29,616 nt of DNA from an uncultured Christensenella sp. (GTDB lineage: Bacteria > Bacillota > Clostridia > Christensenellales > Borkfalkiaceae), in assembly GCA_910578765.1 (NCBI GenBank), contig CAJTRW010000021.1, forward strand, positions 3,853 through 33,468, written 5' to 3'. The position numbers and the translations under genes were made by a program. This document shows positions 20,982-27,481 of the stretch, one piece after another (positions within the stretch are counted from its first letter, which is position 1; the number at the start of each line of letters is the position of its first letter). The notes beneath the pieces are model-generated. The model searched no databases. It was not told where the DNA came from and saw only the letters and a list, made by a program, of their open reading frames with translations.

Positions 20982-22193
20982 ATGGCAAAGGCTAAGTACG
21001 ACAACAGCAAGCCCCACGTCAACATCGGTACTATCGGACACGTTGACCACGGCAAGACCACTCTGACCGCAGCTATCACTATGGTTATGGCATGCAAGGG
21101 TCAGGCAGCAAAAATGAAATACGACGAGATCGATAAAGCTCCCGAAGAAAAGGCGCGCGGTATAACAATAAACACCGCTCACGTTGAGTATCAGACGGAC
21201 AAGCGTCACTATGCGCACGTTGACTGCCCGGGACACGCGGACTACGTTAAAAACATGATTACGGGCGCGGCTCAGATGGACGGCGCAATCCTCGTAGTTG
21301 CGGCAACCGACGGTCCCATGCCCCAGACAAAGGAGCACATTCTGCTTGCTCGTCAGGTAGGCGTTCCTTACATCGTAGTATTCCTTAACAAATGCGACCA
21401 GATGGACGATCCCGAGCTTTTGGAGCTTGTCGAAATGGAAGTTACCGATACTCTTGAAAGCTACGGCTTCAAGGGCTGCCCCATCGTCAAGGGTTCCGCT
21501 CTCAAAGCGCTTGAAAAAGCTTCCTCCGGCGCGGCGGACGCAGACGTTCTCGCTTCTCCCGAAGTTAAGCCCATTCTCGAGCTTATGGATACGATCGACT
21601 CGTTCATTCCTACGCCCCAGCGCGAAACGGATAAGCCCTTCCTTCTTCCCGTGGAAGACGTATTCACCATTTCCGGTCGCGGCACCGTTGCAACCGGCAG
21701 AGTTGAAAGAGGTACCGCTCACGTAGGCGATCCCGCAGAAATCGTAGGACTTATCGAAAAGCCCATCGCTACCGTTATTACCGGTCTCGAAATGTTCCAC
21801 AAGAGCGTTGACGAAGCTATCGCAGGCTTCAACATCGGCGCGCTTCTCCGCGGCATTGACAGAAAGGGTATTGAAAAGGGTCAGGTTCTCGCTAAGCCCG
21901 GCACCGTTAAAACCGCAACCAAGTTCACCGCTCAGGTATACGTATTGAAGGCGGAAGAAGGCGGACGTCACACTCCTTTCTTCAATCATTACCGTCCTCA
22001 GTTCTTCATCAGAACGACCGACGTTACCGGTTCTATCGAACTTCCCGCAGGCGTAGAAATGGTTATGCCCGGCGACAACGTAGAAATTTCCGTTGAGCTT
22101 ATCAAGCCCGTCGCAGTCGAAGAAAAGCTTCGCTTCGCTATCCGTGAAGGCGGCAGAACGGTCGGCTCCGGTACGGTTGTAAAAGTTCTTTAA
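20982..22193 (+). CDS. tuf: Elongation factor Tu
   Basis: A 403-aa GTPase that brings aminoacyl-tRNA to the ribosome. G1 GHVDHGKT is at 19-26, followed by ARGITINTAHVEY, DCPGHADYVKNM and NKCDQMDDPELLELVEMEV. Domains 2 and 3 contain VEDVFTISGRGTVATGRVERG and GGRHTPFFNHYRPQFFIRTTDVTG. The start at 20982 gives the standard MAKAKYDNSKPHVNIGTIGH; the longer frame from 20931 would include leader sequence. AAGGAG is 8 nt before ATG. A second tuf copy is not in the window. Confidence 0.98.
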   Translation: MAKAKYDNSKPHVNIGTIGHVDHGKTTLTAAITMVMACKGQAAKMKYDEIDKAPEEKARGITINTAHVEYQTDKRHYAHVDCPGHADYVKNMITGAAQMDGAILVVAATDGPMPQTKEHILLARQVGVPYIVVFLNKCDQMDDPELLELVEMEVTDTLESYGFKGCPIVKGSALKALEKASSGAADADVLASPEVKPILELMDTIDSFIPTPQRETDKPFLLPVEDVFTISGRGTVATGRVERGTAHVGDPAEIVGLIEKPIATVITGLEMFHKSVDEAIAGFNIGALLRGIDRKGIEKGQVLAKPGTVKTATKFTAQVYVLKAEEGGRHTPFFNHYRPQFFIRTTDVTGSIELPAGVEMVMPGDNVEISVELIKPVAVEEKLRFAIREGGRTVGSGTVVKVL

Positions 22194-22206
22194 TTAAAAT
22201 CGAATA

Positions 22207-22236
22207 AAAAAGCGTCCGTTTTTGCGGACGCTTTTT
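22207..22236 (+). terminator. Intrinsic terminator after tuf
   Basis: AAAAGCGTCCG (ending 22218) pairs with CGGACGCTTTT (from 22225) around a TTTTTG loop and is followed by T. It closes the str gene cluster. The GCGTCCG stem is used again in the terminator at 23115-23143. Confidence 0.92.
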
Positions 22237-22241
22237 CGATA

Positions 22242-22270
22242 TTGACAAAAACGCAATATCGGGTTATACT
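22242..22270 (+). promoter_or_regulatory. Near-consensus promoter for a probable leaderless gene
   Basis: TTGACA (22242-22247), 17-bp spacer, TATACT (22265-22270). The ATG at 22277 is 6 nt beyond the -10 box, exactly where transcription should start, and there is no Shine-Dalgarno. Confidence 0.75.
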
Positions 22271-22276
22271 GTAAAT

Positions 22277-22693
22277 ATGTATTGTATCAAGTGCGGAAAG
22301 CAGCTTGACGGCGACGCGGTTTTATGTCCCGAATGCGAAGCCGCAAAAAAGCAGAGCGTAACGGTAAGAAGAAACTCCAACGCATTGGCGCTTTCGGGCT
22401 TCATTTTAACGTTTATATGTTTGGCGCTTGCGTTCGCCGCGACAACTATAAATCATTACCGGTATACGGGCGTTAACTTTCAGTTTTTCTTTTTAATTCC
22501 GCTTGCCGTATCTGCGGCGTTAAGCATAGCGGGCTCGGTTAAAGCCGCAAAATCGAATGCGGGACTGGGCTTCGGAATAGCGGGGTCGGTGGTAAGTTTG
22601 TTTTTTCTTGTCGGAACCGCGTTTTATTATCTGTTTGCGGAAAAAATCGCAAAGTTGTTTTTTACATTTATATTGTTGTTTTTTGTTTTGTAA
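22277..22693 (+). CDS. Zinc-ribbon membrane protein of unknown function
   Basis: A 138-aa protein. Cysteines 3, 6, 17 and 20 (CIKC, CPEC) form an N-terminal zinc ribbon. It is followed by about four hydrophobic segments: LALSGFILTFICLALAFAA, FFFLIPLAVSAALSIAG, GFGIAGSVVSLFFLVGTAF and a C-terminal FFTFILLFFVL. This zinc_ribbon_2 plus membrane layout is common in Clostridia, often as DUF4190-like proteins, with unknown role. It likely has a leaderless mRNA. It is followed by another gene with the same architecture; the two share spacing of cysteines but little other sequence. Confidence 0.75.
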   Translation: MYCIKCGKQLDGDAVLCPECEAAKKQSVTVRRNSNALALSGFILTFICLALAFAATTINHYRYTGVNFQFFFLIPLAVSAALSIAGSVKAAKSNAGLGFGIAGSVVSLFFLVGTAFYYLFAEKIAKLFFTFILLFFVL

Positions 22694-22712
22694 TTTGTTT
22701 ATTTTAAAAAGG

Positions 22713-22740
22713 TTTACTTTTTTAAAAATAAGAATATAAT
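22713..22740 (+). promoter_or_regulatory. Promoter of the second zinc-ribbon gene
   Basis: TTTACT (22713-22718), 16-bp spacer, TATAAT (22735-22740), in a very A/T-rich gap. A GGAGG ribosome site (22750-22754) precedes the ATG at 22762. Confidence 0.6.
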
Positions 22741-22761
22741 TTAAGTATCGGAGGTGGAAAA

Positions 22762-23115
22762 ATGTTTTGCAGAAATTGCGGGCATGAATTAGACGACAAG
22801 GCTGTAATATGCGTTCATTGCGGCGTACCTGTGAATACGCAGGCGCAAAAAACGGCAGCAGGCGAAAGCAAGCTTGACGGATTGGGATTAGCCGGCATGA
22901 TAGTGGCTGTTATAGGCGCAATCGGCGGAAACTTTTTATTTTGCATGTTTTCAATTATCGGCGTTATATTAAGCGGAATTGCTTTGGGACAGTGCAAAAA
23001 GGAGGGCAAAAGCACCAATTACGCAATAGCGGGCACCGTCGTCGGAGCGGTCGGCTTGGCAGTATGGCTTGCTATTTGGATTGTCGCGCTGGCTACCAAC
23101 GGTGTTTATATGTAA
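22762..23115 (+). CDS. Zinc-ribbon membrane protein (DUF4190-like)
   Basis: A 117-aa protein with cysteines 3, 6, 17 and 20 (CRNC, CVHC) as zinc ribbon, a polar linker, then two or three membrane helices: LGLAGMIVAVIGAIGGNFLF, FSIIGVILSGIALG and IAGTVVGAVGLAVWLAIWIVAL. The pattern GLAGMIVAVIG...ILSGIALGQCKK...NYAIAGTVVG resembles the DUF4190 helix pair. Function is unknown. A good GGAGG ribosome site and its own promoter suggest independent expression. It converges on the xre gene across a shared terminator. Confidence 0.78.
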   Translation: MFCRNCGHELDDKAVICVHCGVPVNTQAQKTAAGESKLDGLGLAGMIVAVIGAIGGNFLFCMFSIIGVILSGIALGQCKKEGKSTNYAIAGTVVGAVGLAVWLAIWIVALATNGVYM

Positions 23116-23143
23116 AAAAAGCGTCCTTTACGGACGCTTTTTT
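23115..23143. terminator. Bidirectional terminator between converging genes
   Basis: GCGTCC (23121-23126) pairs with GGACGC (23132-23137), flanked by A and T runs on each side. It serves the zinc-ribbon gene on the plus strand and overlaps the stop codon of the minus-strand xre gene. Confidence 0.9.
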
Positions 23144-23366
23144 AATTATCAAGACCTAAAATATATGCGGGGTCGGCTTCTATAATTCTGCATAAATTCG
23201 CAAACGTATCAAGTGAAGGCATTGTATCTCCTTTTATATATTGCGCTATGCACGACTGGGAAACAAATAGCTTTTCGGATAATTGTTTTTGGGTTAAGCC
23301 GCTAAATTTAATTTCTTCCTTTAATCTTTTTTTAATGACCTTTCGATTTATCGCTTTAATTTCCAT
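23142..23366 (-). CDS. Xre-family transcriptional regulator
   Basis: A 74-aa single-domain HTH_3 DNA-binding protein: KRLKEEIKFSGLTQKQLSEKL, recognition helix region FVSQSCIAQYIKGDTMP, then FANLCRIIEADPAYILGLDN. I chose the ATG at 23366 since the frame upstream (to 23483) is not protein-like and a TATAAT (23373-23378) lies there. No Shine-Dalgarno; the -10 is 6 nt before the ATG, so a leaderless mRNA is likely. It resembles the broken Xre gene at 16644 in its end (YILGLDN against YLLGLED). Three TGTAC motifs in its promoter suggest self-repression. Confidence 0.85.
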   Translation of the reverse strand: MEIKAINRKVIKKRLKEEIKFSGLTQKQLSEKLFVSQSCIAQYIKGDTMPSLDTFANLCRIIEADPAYILGLDN

Positions 23367-23423
23367 GAATAGATTATACGATATTTGTACTTCAATTTGA
23401 TAAAATGTACTTATAATGTACAT
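23367..23423 (-). promoter_or_regulatory. xre promoter with repeated TGTAC operator-like motifs
   Basis: On the minus strand, TATAAT (23373-23378) is 6 nt from the ATG; the -35 is poor. On the plus strand TGTACTT occurs at 23386-23392 and 23406-23412 and TGTACAT at 23417-23423. AATGTAC and GTACATT form a perfect inverted repeat with a 7-nt spacer. Spacings of 20 and 11 bp are near two and one helical turns, as expected for a repressor bound on one face. Confidence 0.5.
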
Positions 23424-23482
23424 TAAACACGTATATAAAAAGCACATAAATTTAAGCCGACCGCAAAGCGGACGGCTTATCA

Positions 23483-24112
23483 CTATTTATTATTATAAAA
23501 CTTACACAAATCCCTCAAAGTACAGTTCACGCAGTCGGGCTTTTGCGAGTGGCATACCCGCCTGCCGTGATAAATCAGGTAATGGTGCGCCTTCGACCAT
23601 TCGCTTTTGGGGAAAGCGGCGTTAAGCCCCGCTTCAACCTTGGCGGGGGTGTTGCCCTCCGCAACGCCCAGCCTGTTCGAAACCCTGAAAACGTGCGTAT
23701 CTACCGCAATCGCGTCTCCGCCGAATGCTACCGCGTAGACGACGTTGGCGGTTTTCTGTCCTACGCCGGCAAGCGTTTTAAGCCGGTCTAACGTGCAGGG
23801 CACGTTTCCGTCGAATTTTTCTACGATATCGTGCGAGGCGGAAAGAATATGCGCCGCCTTATTGCGGTAAAACCCGCAGGAAAAAATGTATTTTTCCAGC
23901 TCGGCTTGCGTTAAAGTAAGCATTTTTTCGGGCGTGTTGTATTTTTCGAAAAGCACTTTCGTTACTTTATTTACTCTCTCGTCCGTGCATTGTGCGGAAA
24001 GTATGACCGCAACAAGCAGCTCGTACGGAGAACCGAATTCCAGCGCGGGCTGCGCGTCGGGATAAAGCGCGGCAAGTTCTTTTAAAATTTTTTGTGCTTT
24101 TGTGTTTTCCAT
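23483..24112 (-). CDS. nth: Endonuclease III (DNA glycosylase/AP lyase)
   Basis: A 209-aa base-excision repair enzyme for oxidised pyrimidines. The HhH motif LAGVGQKTANVV has catalytic K120, and D138 is in VDTHVFRV. The [4Fe-4S] cluster ligands are C187, C194, C197 and C203 (spacing 6-2-5). These four cysteines and the two catalytic residues carry the same numbers as in E. coli Nth, supporting the start at 24112 rather than an upstream in-frame ATG at 24148. No Shine-Dalgarno; the promoter -10 lies 7 nt upstream, indicating a leaderless transcript. Confidence 0.96.
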   Translation of the reverse strand: MENTKAQKILKELAALYPDAQPALEFGSPYELLVAVILSAQCTDERVNKVTKVLFEKYNTPEKMLTLTQAELEKYIFSCGFYRNKAAHILSASHDIVEKFDGNVPCTLDRLKTLAGVGQKTANVVYAVAFGGDAIAVDTHVFRVSNRLGVAEGNTPAKVEAGLNAAFPKSEWSKAHHYLIYHGRRVCHSQKPDCVNCTLRDLCKFYNNK

Positions 24113-24119
24113 ATAACGG

Positions 24120-24148
24120 ATTTTAACACAAAAAAGCCGCTTGCGCAA
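24120..24148 (-). promoter_or_regulatory. nth promoter
   Basis: On the minus strand TTGCGC (24143-24148), 17-bp spacer, TAAAAT (24120-24125), then 7 nt to the ATG. It lies in the short gap behind the DUF3343 gene, which is co-directional. Confidence 0.6.
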
Positions 24149-24157
24149 TAAAATTTA

Positions 24158-24415
24158 TTAAATTCTTCCTAAAAAAGTATTGCCGTAAACGTTTACGGAT
24201 TTAAAAAATCCGTAAAAAGCGGAGTAGTTTCCGTTTTTGACCAAAATCCTCGCTTTGTCGAGTAACGGCTGTGGAATTTTAACGGAAAGCCCGCATCCGA
24301 TATTGGCTTCCCTGGGGGTATTTACAAGGTTTGCCGCTATTCCCGCCGCACGCAATCTTGCGTTGCAGTCAATCGCCTGCGAGCGCGAGCGGAAAACCGC
24401 AAGTATTTCTGTCAT
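24158..24415 (-). CDS. DUF3343 putative Se/S carrier-like protein
   Basis: An 85-aa protein matching DUF3343: N-terminal VFRSRSQAIDCNARLRAAGI, then VNTPREANIGCGLSVKIP, where the PRE and CG (C41-G42) are the family's conserved features. Family members accompany YedF, SelD and cysteine desulfurases in Clostridia and are thought to carry persulfide or selenium on the conserved Cys; that role is inference. GAGGG lies 9 nt before the ATG. It is divergent from a desulfurase gene 121 bp away, in keeping with this association. Confidence 0.82.
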   Translation of the reverse strand: MTEILAVFRSRSQAIDCNARLRAAGIAANLVNTPREANIGCGLSVKIPQPLLDKARILVKNGNYSAFYGFFKSVNVYGNTFLGRI

Positions 24416-24445
24416 AATTCAGTCCCTCGTAAAAATAAAATAAAT

Positions 24446-24470
24446 ATAAACGAATAAAATATCCGTTTAT
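24446..24470. promoter_or_regulatory. Inverted repeat in the DUF3343/desulfurase divergent gap
   Basis: ATAAACG (24446-24452) and CGTTTAT (24464-24470) are a perfect 7-bp inverted repeat in the 121-bp A/T-rich gap between two divergent genes. It is placed where an operator could control both. TATATTATT near 24508-24516 may be the desulfurase -10. Confidence 0.3.
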
Positions 24471-24536
24471 AAAACCGCGGGCGGGTAAACGTATAACCGA
24501 CCGCGCCTATATTATTTTATGTTAAGAGGAAAATTA

Positions 24537-25661
24537 ATGATATATTTCGATAACGCCGCGACGGGCGGATTTAAACCCGACAGCGTAATTACTGCGGCAA
24601 CCGCCGCAATGAAGTACTGCGCCAATCCCGGAAGAAGCGGACACAAGCTTTCACTGGCGTGTCTGGAACGCGTATACAACTGCCGCAAGCTTTTGTGCGA
24701 ATTTTTCAACGGCTACGGCTACGACAGGGTAGTCTTTACAAAAAACTGTACGGAAGCGCTTAACATTGCCATTTTCGGCACTTTGCATTACGGCGACGAG
24801 GTTGTGACGACCGTGGCGGAGCATAATTCGGTTTTGCGCCCTTTGGAATCTTTGAAAGGCAGAGGAGTAAAAGTACATTACGCGCCGCTTAACGTTAAAG
24901 GAGAAGTGGATATTTCCGCGCTTTTGCACTTCGTTACGCCTAAAACGCGCGCGGTTATTATAACGCTTGCTTCCAATGTAACGGGTACGTCGCCCGATAT
25001 TTCCGTGCTGCGCAAAGTCATACCGGAAAGTACGCTTTTGATTTGCGACGGCGCGCAGGCGTGCGGACATATAAAGATAGACATGAAAGGCAGCGGCATA
25101 GACGCGCTTGCGGTTGCGGGGCATAAGGGTATGCTGGGTATACAGGGCAGCGGCGCGCTTCTGTTTTCGGAAAAGTTCAATCCCGACCCCGTGCTTTCGG
25201 GCGGAACGGGCAGCGAAAGCAACAATCTCGGCATGCCGGATTTTTACCCCGACAGACTGGAAAGCGGCACGCTTTCCTATCCGGCGATAGTTTCGCTCGG
25301 CGAGGGGGTGATGTATTTGAACGAAAACGCCGAAAAAGGCGCGGCGCACACCCGTAAACTTACAGAGTACCTGTGTAAAAACCTGTTCGGTATACGCGGG
25401 ATAAAGCTTTACTCCGTACCCAATGTATTCGGAATTGTTACGTTTTCCATGCAAAATATGCAGTCCGAGGTCGCGGCGTATAACCTTTCCGAGGAGTACT
25501 CGATTTGCGTGCGCGGCGGACTTCACTGCGCGCCGCTTATGCACAAGGCGCTTTTGTCCGACGGGCTTATCCGCGCTTCGGTTTGTGCCTTCAACAGCAT
25601 GAACGAATGTGAAAAGTTTATCCAAGCCGTTGAAAATCTTTCTTCAAAAGACAGAAAATAA
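24537..25661 (+). CDS. Cysteine desulfurase family protein (aminotransferase class V)
   Basis: A 374-aa PLP enzyme. It starts MIYFDNAATGGFKP; H196-K197 (AGHKGMLG) give the PLP lysine; DGAQACGHIKID holds the PLP-contacting Asp; and the catalytic-loop Cys331 is in RGGLHCAP. The short form with RGGLHCAP is typical of the EGA-type desulfurase family seen with DUF3343 and selenium genes rather than NifS/IscS. ATG 24537 is chosen, with AAGAGGA 9 nt upstream; a longer in-frame start at 24519 adds six residues. It probably supplies sulfur or selenium to the divergent carrier-like protein. Confidence 0.9.
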   Translation: MIYFDNAATGGFKPDSVITAATAAMKYCANPGRSGHKLSLACLERVYNCRKLLCEFFNGYGYDRVVFTKNCTEALNIAIFGTLHYGDEVVTTVAEHNSVLRPLESLKGRGVKVHYAPLNVKGEVDISALLHFVTPKTRAVIITLASNVTGTSPDISVLRKVIPESTLLICDGAQACGHIKIDMKGSGIDALAVAGHKGMLGIQGSGALLFSEKFNPDPVLSGGTGSESNNLGMPDFYPDRLESGTLSYPAIVSLGEGVMYLNENAEKGAAHTRKLTEYLCKNLFGIRGIKLYSVPNVFGIVTFSMQNMQSEVAAYNLSEEYSICVRGGLHCAPLMHKALLSDGLIRASVCAFNSMNECEKFIQAVENLSSKDRK

Positions 25662-25662
25662 G

Positions 25663-25691
25663 TTGACTTGAAAGCTGTATTCGTATATAAT
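25663..25691 (+). promoter_or_regulatory. Promoter of the MATE gene
   Basis: TTGACT (25663-25668), 17-bp spacer, TATAAT (25686-25691). Start site near 25698, giving a 112-nt leader. Confidence 0.75.
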
Positions 25692-25697
25692 CCTTAA

Positions 25698-25797
25698 TAA
25701 TTTCACTTATAAGTCGTCGGAGAATATACCGCCGCAGCGGTAATATTGATAAGACGTCGGGTGCGCCCGGTTATTTATAACCGAGCGTGTTTTTTTA
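25698..25797 (+). promoter_or_regulatory. Attenuator/riboswitch-like leader of the MATE gene
   Basis: The leader contains a near-perfect direct repeat ATAAGTCGTCGG (25709-25720) and ATAAGACGTCGG (25749-25760), exactly 40 nt apart. Between them is a strong hairpin AATATACCGC / GCGGTAATATT with a CGCA loop. CTTAT (25706-25710) can pair with ATAAG (25749-25753) to close this domain. It is followed by CGGG-TGCG-CCCG and an intrinsic terminator. That is the arrangement of a riboswitch or attenuator. The sequence does not match the conserved cores I know for guanidine-I/II/III, purine, SAM, TPP, preQ1 or c-di-GMP classes. The ligand is unknown. Confidence 0.55.
25763..25797 (+). terminator. Terminator inside the MATE leader
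   Basis: GCGC-C-CGGTTAT pairs with ATAACCG-A-GCGT (11 pairs including one G-U, one mismatch; tip TT) and is followed by GTTTTTTT. It lies only 13 nt before the MATE ATG, so unregulated transcription would often stop here. CGGG and CCCG just upstream share bases with its 5' arm and could act as anti-terminator. Confidence 0.75.
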
Positions 25798-25809
25798 CGG
25801 TCGGTCATT

Positions 25810-27141
25810 ATGAGAATACAGTTATCGGAACATTTTACATTTAAAAAACTGCTTATATTTGTGCTTCCGTCGATTATTATGATGGTCTCCGTCAGCGTTT
25901 ACAGCGTAGTTGACGGACTTTTCGTTTCCAATTTTGCGGGGAAAGAGGCGGTCGCCGCTATAAATCTTATATTCCCGCTGATAATCGTAACCGGCTCGAT
26001 AGGCTTTATGTTCGGCGCGGGGGGAAGCGCGCTTGTTTCCAAAACCATGGGCGAGGGGGATAAGGAACGCGCCAACGCTTATTTTTCGTTTATAGTTTAC
26101 GTTACGGCGATAATCGGTGTTGTCATAGCGTGCGCGGGGCAGTTTATTGTGCCGCCTGTCGCCAAGCTGTTGGGTGCGAAGGGAAAAACTTACGAGTATT
26201 GCGTGCTTTACGGCAGAATTTTGCTTGCGGGTCAACCTTTTTACATATTGCAAAACGTATTCCAAAGCTTTTTCGTGGCGGCGGAAAAACCCCGTCTGGG
26301 ACTGATAATTACCATGACGGCGGGTCTTACTAATATCGTTCTCGACGCGGCGTTTATAGCGGGGGCAAAGTGGGGGCTTACAGGCGCGGCGGTAGCGACG
26401 CTTATCGGCGAGATAGTCGGCGGCGTTCTGCCTATAATATATTTCACTTGTAAAAACAACAGTCTGTTGCGCCTTACAAAAACTCACTTTTACGGCAAAG
26501 CGCTTTTAAAGTCGGCGACGAACGGCTCGTCGGAGTTTCTTTCAAACGTGTCCGCCGCGGTTGTCATGATGCTGTACAATTTCCAGATTCAGCGCATTGT
26601 ACCCGGCGACGACGGCATAGCCGCGTACGGCGCAATCGGCTACGTTATGATGATATTCTTTTCCATTTTCATGGGGTACGCCGTGGGCAGCGCGCCGCTT
26701 ATAGCCTTCAACTACGGCGCGGAAAACGAGGCGGAGCTTAAAAACCTGTTCAGGAAAAGTCTTATAATCACCGCGATAGCGGGGGTGCTTATGACGGGGC
26801 TGTCGGAAGCGCTTGCTTACCCGATAATCAAGCTTTTCGGCTTCGACGGTGAGCTTTTCGACATGACTTTGCGCGGCTTCCGTATATATGCGCTCGCCTT
26901 TTTGCTTACGGGTTTCAGCGTGTTCGGCTCCTCGCTTTTCACCGCATTGAACAACGGGCTGATTTCCGCACTCATTTCGTTTTTAAGGACGCTTGTCTTT
27001 CAGATTGCAGCGGTAATGCTTTTACCGCTTTTATGGAAGCTTGACGGCGTATGGTCGGCAATTTGCTTTGCGGAAGCCGCCTCTATAATGGTTACAGTAA
27101 TATTCGTACTCTGTTTCAGGAAGCGTTATAAATACGCATAA
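25810..27141 (+). CDS. MATE-family efflux transporter
   Basis: A 443-aa polytopic membrane protein with about 12 hydrophobic helices in two repeated halves. MATE features are visible: VYSVVDGLFVSNFAGKEAVAA in helix 1, GFMFGAGGSALVSKTMGEGD, and GLTNIVLDAAFIAGAKWGLTGAAVATLIGE. Such proteins export drugs or metabolites using Na+ or H+. Closest subgroup by feel is MepA/DinF-like; substrate unknown. The ATG at 25810 lacks a clear Shine-Dalgarno (GGTCGGT only) and sits right behind an attenuator, so expression is probably conditional. Confidence 0.92.
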   Translation: MRIQLSEHFTFKKLLIFVLPSIIMMVSVSVYSVVDGLFVSNFAGKEAVAAINLIFPLIIVTGSIGFMFGAGGSALVSKTMGEGDKERANAYFSFIVYVTAIIGVVIACAGQFIVPPVAKLLGAKGKTYEYCVLYGRILLAGQPFYILQNVFQSFFVAAEKPRLGLIITMTAGLTNIVLDAAFIAGAKWGLTGAAVATLIGEIVGGVLPIIYFTCKNNSLLRLTKTHFYGKALLKSATNGSSEFLSNVSAAVVMMLYNFQIQRIVPGDDGIAAYGAIGYVMMIFFSIFMGYAVGSAPLIAFNYGAENEAELKNLFRKSLIITAIAGVLMTGLSEALAYPIIKLFGFDGELFDMTLRGFRIYALAFLLTGFSVFGSSLFTALNNGLISALISFLRTLVFQIAAVMLLPLLWKLDGVWSAICFAEAASIMVTVIFVLCFRKRYKYA

Positions 27142-27155
27142 AACATGTAATGCGC

Positions 27156-27190
27156 CGCCGCGGACTTATTGTAAGTCCGCGGCGTTTTTT
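27156..27190 (+). terminator. Intrinsic terminator after the MATE gene
   Basis: CGCCGCGGACTTA (27156-27168) pairs perfectly with TAAGTCCGCGGCG (27172-27184), a 13-bp stem with a 3-nt loop, followed by six T. Confidence 0.95.
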
Positions 27191-27218
27191 ATATTATACG
27201 AAATTTCAATTAAAATTC

Positions 27219-27247
27219 TTGCAATTCGGTTTGATTTATGCTATACT
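27219..27247 (+). promoter_or_regulatory. Promoter of the DUF898-type gene
   Basis: TTGCAA (27219-27224), 17-bp spacer, TATACT (27242-27247), with TGC before the -10. A second candidate nearer the gene is TTGACT (27440-27445), 17-bp spacer, TATTTT (27463-27468). From the first, the leader would be about 228 nt. Confidence 0.65.
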
Positions 27248-27331
27248 GATTATGCCAAATAATTCTTACAATTTAAACGGAGGTACGGGATTTTTTTATA
27301 TTTTAACATTTAAGTATAATATTTTTTATTA

Positions 27332-27378
27332 CACTCACGCTATGAATGGTAAAAATGCAAATTCCATTTATGTGAGTG
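27332..27378 (+). promoter_or_regulatory. Long hairpin in the leader of the DUF898-type gene
   Basis: CACTCAC (27332-27338) pairs with GTGAGTG (27372-27378), and ATGAATGG (27342-27349) with CCATTTAT (27364-27371, one G-U pair and one mismatch allowed). It forms a 15-bp stem with a 3-nt bulge and 14-nt loop. No T-run follows. The rest of 27185-27481 holds no other gene I can support. Confidence 0.5.
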
Positions 27379-27481
27379 CAATAAACCGTACACGCGTAAG
27401 AATTGTTTGGCGACAGTCGGAGTTTGCGTTTTTCGTGCGTTGACTTCGGTTGGCGCACTTTTTATTTTACGGAGGTATTTT

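Noticed and set aside
25698..25800. Purine, guanidine or preQ1 riboswitch assignment for the MATE leader
   Set aside because: The conserved cores of these classes are not present; only vague similarity such as CACTTATA to purine P1. Left as unassigned.
27252..27443. 63-codon ORF right behind the 27219-27247 promoter
   Set aside because: The ATG is only 4 nt from the -10 box, the ORF spans a long hairpin, the product is not protein-like, and there is no ribosome site. Treated as untranslated leader.
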